Positions 1 through 5,634 of a stretch of DNA of 6,084 nucleotides are shown in pieces. This DNA comes from Sphingomonas bacterium (lineage in GTDB: Bacteria > Pseudomonadota > Alphaproteobacteria > Sphingomonadales > Sphingomonadaceae). The stretch spans positions 1-6,084 of the forward strand of contig NZ_CAHJWX010000135.1 in NCBI RefSeq assembly GCF_903643065.1, in the 5' to 3' direction. The position numbers and the translations under genes were made by a program. Under the pieces are notes generated by a model. The model made no database searches. It was not told where the DNA came from and worked only from the letters and a program-made list of their open reading frames with translations. Each line of letters begins with the position of its first letter. Position 1 is the first letter of the stretch.

Positions 1-2
1 CG

Positions 3-620
3 ATGCTGGCGTGGCAGGTGCGCGCGGGGCCGGCGGCGGACCTGCTCGCGGTGCCCGGCTGCACCGCGCTGGGCGCGTTGCTCCTGCCGATGCTGGTCGG
101 CCATCGCTCCGCCATCGTCCGCGTCGCGGGCACGGTGGGCGGCTTCATGCTCGTCACCGGGCTGTTCAGCTGGTGGATCGTCAAATACCTGCCGGTCGAC
201 AAGCCCTCGCCGCGCCGGACGCGGGTGGCGAACGCGACGGGCGAGTGCATGCGCACGTCGCGCCTGCTGATGCTGAACCGCTACCCCGCCGCGACCGTGT
301 TCACGATGGTGGACCTCGGGCCCCGCCTGATCGTCGTTACGCACCACGACGCGGTCGCGGGACCCTATCACCGCAACGGCGGGCCGATCCTGGACGTGCA
401 GCATGCGTTCGATCGCCAGCCCGCCGAGGCGCGCGCGATCATGCGCGCGCACCGCGCGACGCTGCTGCTCACCTGCCCCGACATGGCGGAGGGCACCATC
501 TACGCCGCCCGCTCGCCCGGCGGCTTCTACGCGCGCCTGATGCACGGGCAGCGCTTCGCCTGGCTCGCCCCGCTCCGGCTACCGCGCCGCGCGCCCTACC
601 GGCTGTACCGCATCAGCTAG
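3..620 (+). CDS. C-terminal part of a polytopic membrane protein (5' end outside window)
   Basis: The reading frame is open from the left edge to a TAG at 618-620, so 205 residues are visible and the true start is probably upstream. The visible ATG at position 3 has no room for a ribosome binding site in this window. Residues about 20-36 and 39-62 are hydrophobic and read as the last two membrane helices. They are followed by a soluble tail of about 140 residues (65-205) containing the stretches FTMVDLGPRLIVVTHHDAVA, GPYHRNGG and LLLTCPD. I recall similar tails on large Sphingomonas membrane proteins of unknown function, sometimes labelled 'AcrB/AcrD/AcrF family'. That label looks unreliable, because nothing RND-like is visible here. 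The layout of many helices plus a C-terminal soluble domain resembles GT-C-type glycosyltransferases, but no catalytic motif can be seen. Function is therefore not assigned. The gene ends 8 bp inside the convergent permease gene. Confidence 0.72.
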   Translation: MLAWQVRAGPAADLLAVPGCTALGALLLPMLVGHRSAIVRVAGTVGGFMLVTGLFSWWIVKYLPVDKPSPRRTRVANATGECMRTSRLLMLNRYPAATVFTMVDLGPRLIVVTHHDAVAGPYHRNGGPILDVQHAFDRQPAEARAIMRAHRATLLLTCPDMAEGTIYAARSPGGFYARLMHGQRFAWLAPLRLPRRAPYRLYRIS

Positions 621-2094
621 CGCGGACCCGCTCGCCGTTGCCCGCAGGTTCCAGCTCGCCTCGGGCCGGTCGATGCTCGACCAGCGCCAGCTCGGCGAAG
701 TGCCGTGGCCGGGCGGCGCGCATCCAGATCGCGAACAGGACGCCGGCGGCGAGCGTGAGGACGTACAAGACCGGCAGCCACGCCACGAACGGCGTGCTCA
801 CCGTCGAGAGCAGCGTGAAGTTCGTGGCGACGGTCGTCAGCGCGCCCAGCAGGCCGATCGCGGCGCAGGCGGCGGCCATCAGCACCACCGGCCCCGCCTC
901 GCGTGCACGGCGGACGACGTAGAACAGGATCGCCACCGCCGCCGCGGCCTGGAGCGCGATGATGCCGAGCGTGCCCATGCCGATCAGCACCGGGATGGTC
1001 GCGGCATAGGGATCGGTCCGCGTCGACGCGATCGCGACGAGGCAGATCACGGTCGCGGCCGAGAGGCAGATCGTCGCCGCCACGGGCACGCGCCGCTGCT
1101 CGTCGAACCGGGCGAGGCGGCGCGGCACCAGCCCCTCGCGGGCAAGCGCGTACAGGTAGCGCGAGGCGGCGGCGTGGATCGCGATATAGGTCGCCAGCAT
1201 CGAGGTGCACAGCAAGATGCCGGCGATGTCCGACGCCGCCTCGCCATCGTAGCGCTTGATGAGATCGAGGATCAGCGTGCCGCCATGCGCCAGCGCGAGC
1301 GGCTTTGCCTGGACGGGGCCGAGCGCGCCGACCACGATCCAGGCGGTGACGAGATAGAAGGAACCGATGAGGACGACCGAGATATAGCTTGCCAGCGGGA
1401 TGCTGCGCACCGGATCGGCGGCCTCCTTCGTATACAGCGCGCCCGACTCGAAGCCGACGAAGCAGGTGAAGGCCGTCATCAGCGACACGCCGATCCCGGG
1501 CGCCACCCACTGGCCGGCGGCGAAGGAGGCGAGCGGGAAGGCCGCCATGCCCCGAGCCGCGACGACCGTCCCGTCGAACACGACCAGCACCAGCGTCTCG
1601 ACGACGATGATGACGGCCAGCAGCTTGGCGGACGCGTCCATCGACCGATAGTTGAGGATACCCGCGAGCAGCACGGAGACGGCCGCGCAGATCGTCCAGT
1701 CGACCTTCAGGCCGATGGCGACGAAGACCTGCTCGTCGAAATAGCCGCACGCCGCCGCGAGCCCGAAGGCGAACGACGCATAGGCGGCGACCGCGCAATA
1801 GGCGGCGCCCACGCCGAGTTCCTTGCCCAATCCCTCCGCGACATAGGTGTAGAAGGCACCCGTGCTGACCACCCGGCGGCCGATGAAGGCGTAGCCCGTG
1901 GTGAAGGCGATCAGGATGGCACCGGCGATCAGAAAGGCGACGGGCACGCCCGCCCCCGTGCCCCGCGCGATCGCGACCGGCAGATTGCCGATCATGGAGG
2001 CGAGCGGCGCCGCCGCGGCGATCACCAGGAACACGATGGTGCGGGTCGGCAGCAGATGACGCCGCTGCGCCTCCGATGGGCTTGGCAGTTCCAT
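613..2094 (-). CDS. APC-superfamily permease (amino acid/polyamine transporter type)
   Basis: This is a predicted inner-membrane secondary transporter of 493 residues with about 12 hydrophobic segments, the usual size for APC permeases. Helix 1 (about 20-42) is broken around SMIGNLP, as expected for the unwound substrate-binding helix of the LeuT fold. Residues 77-91 (STGAFYTYVAEGLGK) match the conserved loop after helix 2. The helix-6 region has a GFES stretch at 214-217, followed by KEAADPVRSIP (223-233). Residues 311-324 (SRYLYALAREGLVP) match the conserved loop after helix 8. Substrate cannot be read from sequence; an amino acid or amine taken up with protons is the family expectation. 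I chose the ATG at 2092-2094 because a GAAAGA site lies 6 nt upstream and hydrophobic sequence starts soon after. A GTG at 2152-2154 would add 20 residues encoded across a hairpin repeat. No partner enzyme lies nearby. Confidence 0.9.
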   Translation of the reverse strand: MELPSPSEAQRRHLLPTRTIVFLVIAAAAPLASMIGNLPVAIARGTGAGVPVAFLIAGAILIAFTTGYAFIGRRVVSTGAFYTYVAEGLGKELGVGAAYCAVAAYASFAFGLAAACGYFDEQVFVAIGLKVDWTICAAVSVLLAGILNYRSMDASAKLLAVIIVVETLVLVVFDGTVVAARGMAAFPLASFAAGQWVAPGIGVSLMTAFTCFVGFESGALYTKEAADPVRSIPLASYISVVLIGSFYLVTAWIVVGALGPVQAKPLALAHGGTLILDLIKRYDGEAASDIAGILLCTSMLATYIAIHAAASRYLYALAREGLVPRRLARFDEQRRVPVAATICLSAATVICLVAIASTRTDPYAATIPVLIGMGTLGIIALQAAAAVAILFYVVRRAREAGPVVLMAAACAAIGLLGALTTVATNFTLLSTVSTPFVAWLPVLYVLTLAAGVLFAIWMRAARPRHFAELALVEHRPARGELEPAGNGERVRAS

Positions 2095-2100
2095 GCGCGA

Positions 2101-2106
2101 TCTTTC
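2101..2106 (-). promoter_or_regulatory. Ribosome binding site of the permease
   Basis: On the minus strand GAAAGA lies 6 nt before the ATG at 2092-2094. It is a modest Shine-Dalgarno match. Together with the non-protein-like extension upstream, it favours this start over the GTG at 2152-2154. Confidence 0.45.
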
Positions 2107-2120
2107 GGCAGCTGTTCCGG

Positions 2121-2141
2121 CGCCGCCTTGTAAGGGCGGCG
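2121..2141. repeat. REP-like small palindrome next to the permease start
   Basis: There is a perfect 7-bp inverted repeat, CGCCGCC (2121-2127) and GGCGGCG (2135-2141), with a 7-nt loop TTGTAAG. It lies 27 nt upstream of the permease ATG. If translated from the upstream GTG, it gives the residues PPLQGG. I recall this peptide as an artefact of small dispersed G/C-rich palindromes in proteobacterial genomes. It may be such a repeat, or a hairpin in the permease mRNA leader. Copy number elsewhere in the genome cannot be judged from this window. Confidence 0.5.
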
Positions 2142-2206
2142 AGGAGAAACGCACCTGCGATCTGACCGCGACGAGGGGATCGGCCCCCCGCTCCGCATGG
2201 CGGTCG

Positions 2207-2240
2207 ATGGGCCGGAGCGGCGCCAGCCGCTCCGGCCCAT
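2207..2240 (-). terminator. Strong perfect hairpin after the YflT-like gene, likely transcription terminator
   Basis: The left arm ATGGGCCGGAGCGG (2207-2220) pairs perfectly with 2227-2240. An extra C-G pair (2221/2226) gives 15 bp with a GCCA tetraloop. The hairpin starts 7 nt past the stop codon of the gene at 2248-2706, in the right place to end that minus-strand transcript and insulate the permease. No T-run follows on either strand, so it is not a classical intrinsic terminator; it could also act as a 3' mRNA-stabilising stem. Confidence 0.65.
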
Positions 2241-2247
2241 GCCTCGG

Positions 2248-2706
2248 TCAGCCGCGATCGGCCGTGTAGGAGCGGAACCGCGCGCCGCCGACGGCCGCGT
2301 CCCGGCTGCCAGTCAGGAGATTCTCGTCGGCCTCGGCGACAGGCGCGGCATCCCAGCCCTGCGCGCGCCACTGCCGGGAACGCTCGTCGAGGTCGATCGA
2401 GTTCGCGTCCTCAAGCGCCGCCACCGCCTCCGGCACATTGTCGTCATCGACGGTGGCGGTCAGCAGGAAGCCGCCGCGACGGATGCCTTCCTCATAGGCG
2501 TGCCGGTCCTCGTGCGGCACGAACGCGCCCTTGATGCTGGCCCACAGGCCCTGATCCCTGGTGGTCGGGTCGGCGCCGCTCGTCTGGTGCGTGGTGTCGT
2601 CGTGGACGGCGACATGGGCAGCATCGACGCCGGCCTGGCGGAGGCGCTCGGCCCCGGCGTCGGCGTCGGCGCGGGTGTCGAACAGGGCGGTGATGGTGCG
2701 TGACAT
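2248..2706 (-). CDS. General stress protein, 17M/YflT-like
   Basis: A small soluble acidic protein of 152 residues with no signal peptide or membrane segment. The N-terminal part has the pattern ITALFDTRADADAGAERLRQ (5-24), then AHVAVHD, GLWASIKGAFVPHEDRHAYE (53-72), GGFLLTATV (78-86) and a closing helix VPEAVAALED (91-100). This beta-alpha-beta arrangement fits the YflT/general stress protein 17M-type domain, whose biochemical role is unknown. The end, GGARFRSYT, resembles the linker that in longer relatives leads into a DUF2382 (YsnF-type) domain, but here the protein stops at once. The ATG at 2704-2706 is preceded by AAAGGAA (minus strand, 2714-2720) at good spacing. It lies 21 bp downstream of the OmpA-domain gene, too close for a separate promoter of ordinary size, so the two are probably one transcript. 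The assignment rests on recalled resemblance. Confidence 0.72.
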   Translation of the reverse strand: MSRTITALFDTRADADAGAERLRQAGVDAAHVAVHDDTTHQTSGADPTTRDQGLWASIKGAFVPHEDRHAYEEGIRRGGFLLTATVDDDNVPEAVAALEDANSIDLDERSRQWRAQGWDAAPVAEADENLLTGSRDAAVGGARFRSYTADRG

Positions 2707-2727
2707 GGGGTTGTTCCTTTCAGATGT

Positions 2728-3339
2728 TCAGCGTTGCGTGACGACGAGCTCGGTACGGCGGTTCTCCGCGCGTCCCGAGGCGGTGGCGTTGGTGTCGACG
2801 GGATCACGGTCGCCGCCGCTCGCGGTGTCGATCCGGCCCGCGTCTATCCCCTGCCGGACGAGCGCCGCCTTGACGCTGTCGGCGCGTGCCTTGCCGAGCG
2901 CGACGTTGCTCGCCGCCGATCCCCGCGTGTCGGCATAGCCGGCGATCCGAATGCGCGCGTTGCCATAGGTCTTCAGCGTCGCGGCGACCGCATCCACGTC
3001 CGCCCGGTCGGCGGCGCGGATGTCGCTGCTGGCCGTCTCGAAATTGAGCTTGTCGAACGTGAACGTCGCCGGCGTCGGCTGCGAGCCGGCGAGGAAGGCG
3101 CCCAATCCCGATGTGCCGGCGATCGCGGCGGATTGTGGGGCGTTCGGCGTCTCCGCCACGACGGTGCTGGTCGTGGCCGTCGCGTTCGTCGCCTGGTGCC
3201 GGTTGCAGCGGCTCAGCGCCAGCAGCGCGGCGAGCACGCCCAGCGCGAGCAGCAGCCACGCCAGCCAGTTGGTCTTCGTTCGCTCGATGTGGATCTCGCG
3301 TGGGGGCGCCCCGTCGGTGCGCCTGTCGTTCTTGGCCAT
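2728..3339 (-). CDS. OmpA-domain protein with N-terminal membrane anchor
   Basis: A predicted inner-membrane-anchored, periplasmic peptidoglycan-binding protein of 203 residues. Residues 1-24 are charged and cytoplasmic, 25-43 (starting WLAWLLLALG) form one membrane helix, and 46-90 are a Thr/Ala/Asn-rich flexible linker. Residues 93-201 are an OmpA C-terminal domain: FTFDKLNFETAS, the helix IRAADRADVDAVAATL, then IRIAGYADTRGS with the conserved Asp137, a helix with the family-type ARADSVKAAL, and NRRTEL (193-198) with the conserved Arg. In this family the Asp and Arg grip the diaminopimelate of peptidoglycan. A Cys at 45 just after the helix is not in a convincing lipobox. I chose the ATG at 3337-3339 because AGGAG sits 7 nt upstream. 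A longer reading frame to 3447 adds an Arg/Pro-rich stretch unlike protein. It probably heads a two-gene transcript with the stress protein gene downstream. Confidence 0.9.
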   Translation of the reverse strand: MAKNDRRTDGAPPREIHIERTKTNWLAWLLLALGVLAALLALSRCNRHQATNATATTSTVVAETPNAPQSAAIAGTSGLGAFLAGSQPTPATFTFDKLNFETASSDIRAADRADVDAVAATLKTYGNARIRIAGYADTRGSAASNVALGKARADSVKAALVRQGIDAGRIDTASGGDRDPVDTNATASGRAENRRTELVVTQR

Positions 3340-3346
3340 GCCGATG

Positions 3347-3351
3347 CTCCT
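3347..3351 (-). promoter_or_regulatory. Ribosome binding site of the OmpA-domain gene
   Basis: AGGAG on the minus strand, 7 nt before the ATG at 3337-3339. It decides this start against the 36-residue longer frame. Confidence 0.75.
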
Positions 3352-3418
3352 GAAATGAGGATATTGGCTCAACTGGGCGGGCGCTCGCCGGCCCCTGACG
3401 GAGACGATCGTGCGAGGA

Positions 3419-3444
3419 CGCCGGTCCCGGGGAGGAGACCGGCG
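3419..3444 (-). terminator. Hairpin after the GlsB-like gene, possible terminator
   Basis: A perfect 8-bp inverted repeat, CGCCGGTC (3419-3426) and GACCGGCG (3437-3444), with a 10-nt loop. It begins 27 nt past the stop of the GlsB-like gene and lies before the OmpA-domain gene. It could separate the two transcripts or only weaken read-through. No T-run follows. The rest of this 132-bp gap shows no promoter that I can defend. Confidence 0.45.
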
Positions 3445-3471
3445 CACCTGCGTCGCCTCGTCAGCCTTGAG

Positions 3472-3735
3472 TCAGCGCACCGCGCCGCGACGGACGAGGT
3501 TGACGATCGCGAGCAGCACGATCGCGCCGAGCAGCGACACCAGGATCGATTGGATGCTGATCTCACCGCTGGTGATCGGGGCGCCACCGATCAGCGGCGT
3601 GACGATGAAGCCGGCGACGATCGCGCCGACGATGCCGATGACAATGTTGAGGATGATGCCCGTATTGTCGCGCATGATCATGCTGGCCACCCAGCCGATC
3701 AGGCCGCCGACGACGAGAAGAATAATAAGGCCCAT
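3472..3735 (-). CDS. GlsB/YeaQ/YmgE-family stress-response membrane protein
   Basis: A small inner-membrane protein of 87 residues with three hydrophobic helices (about 3-21, 26-50, 59-81). The first helix carries GGLIGWVASMIM and a charged turn RDNTG follows. The second begins ILNIVIGIVGAIVAG. This glycine-rich pattern, the size, and the basic tail RRGAVR are typical of the 'transglycosylase-associated' GlsB/YeaQ/YmgE family. The family name is historical: it has no known enzyme activity, and members are often induced by stress. Three in-frame starts are possible: GTG at 3751-3753, ATG at 3745-3747 and ATG at 3733-3735. I chose the last because GGAGG lies 5 nt upstream of it, overlapping the middle ATG, and the first helix then begins at once. 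It is transcribed divergently from the PAS/LuxR regulator and in the same direction as the two stress-type genes downstream. Confidence 0.9.
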   Translation of the reverse strand: MGLIILLVVGGLIGWVASMIMRDNTGIILNIVIGIVGAIVAGFIVTPLIGGAPITSGEISIQSILVSLLGAIVLLAIVNLVRRGAVR

Positions 3736-3946
3736 GTTGCCCTCCATACCCACGAGGCGGCAGGCAGGATCGCCCTCCGCTCCCGATCAGGTCGTCCGCA
3801 TCAACCCCGATTGCGAGCCGGCGTTCATCGAGGGCCTTGCCAGCGCCGTTCGCGATTGATGCGGATGTCATGGTCGCATTGGTGATTCCGGCGGCCCCGG
3901 TGCGCCCCGCAAGGAACAACTCGACCGTTGGCGGGCTTCCTTCGCT
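3736..3946. promoter_or_regulatory. Divergent promoter region between the GlsB-like gene and the PAS/LuxR gene
   Basis: This 211-bp gap must hold the promoters of both divergent genes. No clear -35/-10 pair can be picked by eye. Two weak signals are present. One is a short dyad ATGCG (3859-3863) / CGCAT (3875-3879), centred near 3869. The other is GGAAC at 3913-3917, the -35 consensus of EcfG-type general stress sigma factors, 29 nt before the regulator ATG; the expected CGTT partner is not present 16-17 nt downstream (GCTT is found instead). No protein-like short reading frame stands out. Confidence 0.5.
3741..3745 (-). promoter_or_regulatory. Ribosome binding site of the GlsB-like gene
   Basis: GGAGG on the minus strand, 5 nt before the ATG at 3733-3735. 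It overlaps the alternative ATG at 3745-3747, which would have no comparable site. This decides the start. Confidence 0.75.
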
Positions 3947-5434
3947 ATGACTCACCAGCAGACGAGCGGGTCGCGCTCACCCACCTTGCGACATCTTGAG
4001 CAGCTGATGGCCGGCCTCACCGCGGGCGTGATCCTGGTCGATCCGGCTGGCGCGCTGGTCGGCGCCAACGACGCGGCCCTGCGCATGCACGGCGTGAAGC
4101 AGGCATCGGAGCTGGGCGCCACCGCGGACGAATATTGCCAGCTTTTCTCGCTCAGCCGGCGCAACGGGCGCCGGCTGAAGGCGAGGGAATATCCGATCAT
4201 GCGCATGCTCGCGGGCGAGAGCTTCCCCGACCTGACCGTCGAGGTGGCGTCGATCGGCGCCAACGAGCCGCGCTGGACGCACGAGGTGCACGATGTCGTG
4301 ATGGACGAGGACGGCGGCGATCCCGACTGCCTGGCGCTGGTCATCCAGGACGTGTCCGAACGCTACGACGCGGAAGGCCGGTTCGAGGCGATGTTTCAGG
4401 CGAACCCGGCGCCGGCGCTGATCCTGCGATTGCACGACCAGCGCTTCATCCGGGTCAACGCCGGCTTCGCGGAGCTGTGCGGCTGCCCGCGCGACACGAT
4501 CGAGGGCCGGCACCTGCGCGACTTCGACATCCTGTCCCGCACCGAGCGCGCGGCGATCGTCGCCGAGCGACTGGCCGATGGTCTCACCATCCCGCAGGTC
4601 GAGGCGGAGCTGCCATTGCCGGACGGGTCACGCCACCTGGTCATCCTCGCCGGCCAGCCGATCGAGGTCGCCGAGCAGAAATGCATGTTGTTCACCTTCG
4701 CGGACCTGGAGCCGCGACGCAGCGCCGAGACCGCGCTCCGGGCAAGCGAGCACCGCTCGACGACGATGTTCCGGCTCGCCCCCGTCGCGATGGCCGTCAC
4801 CTCCGCGGGCGAGCACCGGATCGTGGAGGTCAACGAGGCCTTCTCGCGGATGGTCGGGCGATCGGCGCACGAGCTGATCGGCCGTACCGTGGACGATTTC
4901 CAGCTGTGGAACGACGCCGCGCAGCGCCGCACGACCGAGGAGGAGATCGACCGTAGCGGCGGCGTACGCACCTGCGACGTGCGGGTGCTGCCAAGGGACG
5001 GCGAGCCCGTCGACTGCCTCGTCTCCGCCGAGGCGATCGACGTGCGGGGCGAGCGCTGCGTGTTGTGGCTCTATCAGGACGTCACCGAACGCCGTCACAG
5101 CGAGCTGGAACTCGTGGACGCGATCGACGCGGTGATGAAGGACGCGAGCTGGTTCAGCCGCTCGATCATGGACAAGCTGGCGACGCTGCGCGAGGGCGGC
5201 GCCGCGCCATCGCCCATGTCCGTCGAGCTGAGCCCGCGCGAGCGCGAGGTGCTGGAGCTGATCTGCGACGGGCTGGACGACAAGGGCATCGCCGGGCGGC
5301 TGGGCCTCACCCCCAACACCGTGCGCAACCACGTCTCGCGCCTTTACGGCCGGATCGGGGTGAACCGCCGCAGCGCCGCCGTGATCTGGGCGCGCGAGCG
5401 CGGCATCGGCGGTCGGTCCCGCGAGCGCACGTGA
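3947..5434 (+). CDS. Multi-PAS sensor with LuxR-type helix-turn-helix output
   Basis: A 495-residue cytoplasmic one-component regulator with no membrane segment. Three PAS-like units follow each other: about 15-140 (GVILVDPAGALVGANDAALR, ending LVIQDVSER), about 146-255 (FEAMFQANPAPALIL, FIRVNAGFAELCG, GRHLRDFDIL) and about 268-383 (MFRLAPVAMAV, IVEVNEAFSRMVGRSAHELI, ending LWLYQDVTER). A helical linker (386-416, with DASWFSRSIMDKLA) leads to a GerE/LuxR-type DNA-binding domain at 427-486: LSPREREVLELICDGL, then KGIAGRLGLTPNTVRNHVSRLYGRIGV, with the usual recognition helix. No receiver or kinase domain is present, so sensing is presumably direct. No LOV cysteine motif is visible, so the ligand is unknown. 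The ATG at 3947 is the first in frame after a TGA at 3857-3859, but it lacks a clear ribosome binding site. The ATG at 4007 is the alternative and would trim the first PAS cap. Confidence 0.9.
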   Translation: MTHQQTSGSRSPTLRHLEQLMAGLTAGVILVDPAGALVGANDAALRMHGVKQASELGATADEYCQLFSLSRRNGRRLKAREYPIMRMLAGESFPDLTVEVASIGANEPRWTHEVHDVVMDEDGGDPDCLALVIQDVSERYDAEGRFEAMFQANPAPALILRLHDQRFIRVNAGFAELCGCPRDTIEGRHLRDFDILSRTERAAIVAERLADGLTIPQVEAELPLPDGSRHLVILAGQPIEVAEQKCMLFTFADLEPRRSAETALRASEHRSTTMFRLAPVAMAVTSAGEHRIVEVNEAFSRMVGRSAHELIGRTVDDFQLWNDAAQRRTTEEEIDRSGGVRTCDVRVLPRDGEPVDCLVSAEAIDVRGERCVLWLYQDVTERRHSELELVDAIDAVMKDASWFSRSIMDKLATLREGGAAPSPMSVELSPREREVLELICDGLDDKGIAGRLGLTPNTVRNHVSRLYGRIGVNRRSAAVIWARERGIGGRSRERT

Positions 5435-5455
5435 TCGAGTCGCGCCGCCGCCGAC

Positions 5456-5476
5456 GCCACGAGAACGCGCCGTGGC
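5456..5476 (+). terminator. Weak hairpin after the PAS/LuxR gene, possible terminator
   Basis: A perfect 6-bp inverted repeat, GCCACG (5456-5461) and CGTGGC (5471-5476), with a 9-nt loop, 21 nt past the stop of the regulator gene. Position is right for a terminator but the stem is short and no real T-run follows. The chance of coincidence in DNA this rich in G and C is considerable. Confidence 0.3.
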
Positions 5477-5544
5477 CTTCCCCGACCCCTACGTCCGCCC
5501 AGGTAATCGCCGGTCCCTGAACCCGGCTCGGAGGGGATGCGGAG

Positions 5545-5610
5545 CGATCTGATCCGATCTGGGCCGCCAGAATGGTTCCGTAGTGTTTGATTAAGCCGCA
5601 TCGCCGATCT
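5545..5610. repeat. Short CGATCT(G) direct repeats upstream of the secreted-protein gene
   Basis: CGATCTG occurs at 5545-5551 and 5555-5561, exactly 10 bp apart, and CGATCT recurs at 5605-5610, a further 50 bp on. All three lie in the intergenic stretch before the ATG at 5635, on roughly the same face of the helix. They could be regulator contacts, but the repeat is short and may be chance. The remainder of this 200-bp gap holds an AT-richer patch (about 5571-5595) and no promoter that I can defend. Confidence 0.3.
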
Positions 5611-5634
5611 CCGCCGTGATCGACGGATGAGATG

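Noticed and set aside
2097..2118. GGAAC on the minus strand upstream of the permease as an EcfG-type promoter
   Set aside because: The CGTT -10 element is absent at the required spacing and the site would overlap the start codon.
673..2133. A 486-residue plus-strand open frame opposite the permease
   Set aside because: Its composition is dominated by Arg, Asp, Gly, Glu and Ala with no hydrophobic core or recognisable motif, as expected for the complement of a G/C-rich gene. The permease on the other strand has clear family motifs.
3754..3859. A plus-strand stretch ending in INPDCEPAFIEGLASAVRD upstream of the regulator
   Set aside because: The ending looks somewhat protein-like, but its frame runs back through the complement of the GlsB-like gene and no start with a ribosome binding site is present in the gap. 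It could be a remnant, which cannot be shown here.
2734..3885. A 383-residue plus-strand open frame running across three minus-strand genes
   Set aside because: It spans gene boundaries and intergenic hairpins, is Arg/Asp-rich throughout, and opposes three well-supported genes.
4390..4520. A LOV (flavin photoreceptor) domain in the regulator's second PAS unit, suggested by cysteines near 178-180
   Set aside because: The conserved LOV sequence around the flavin-linked cysteine (GxNCRFLQ type) is not present; the cysteines lie in the LCGC stretch of an ordinary PAS helix.
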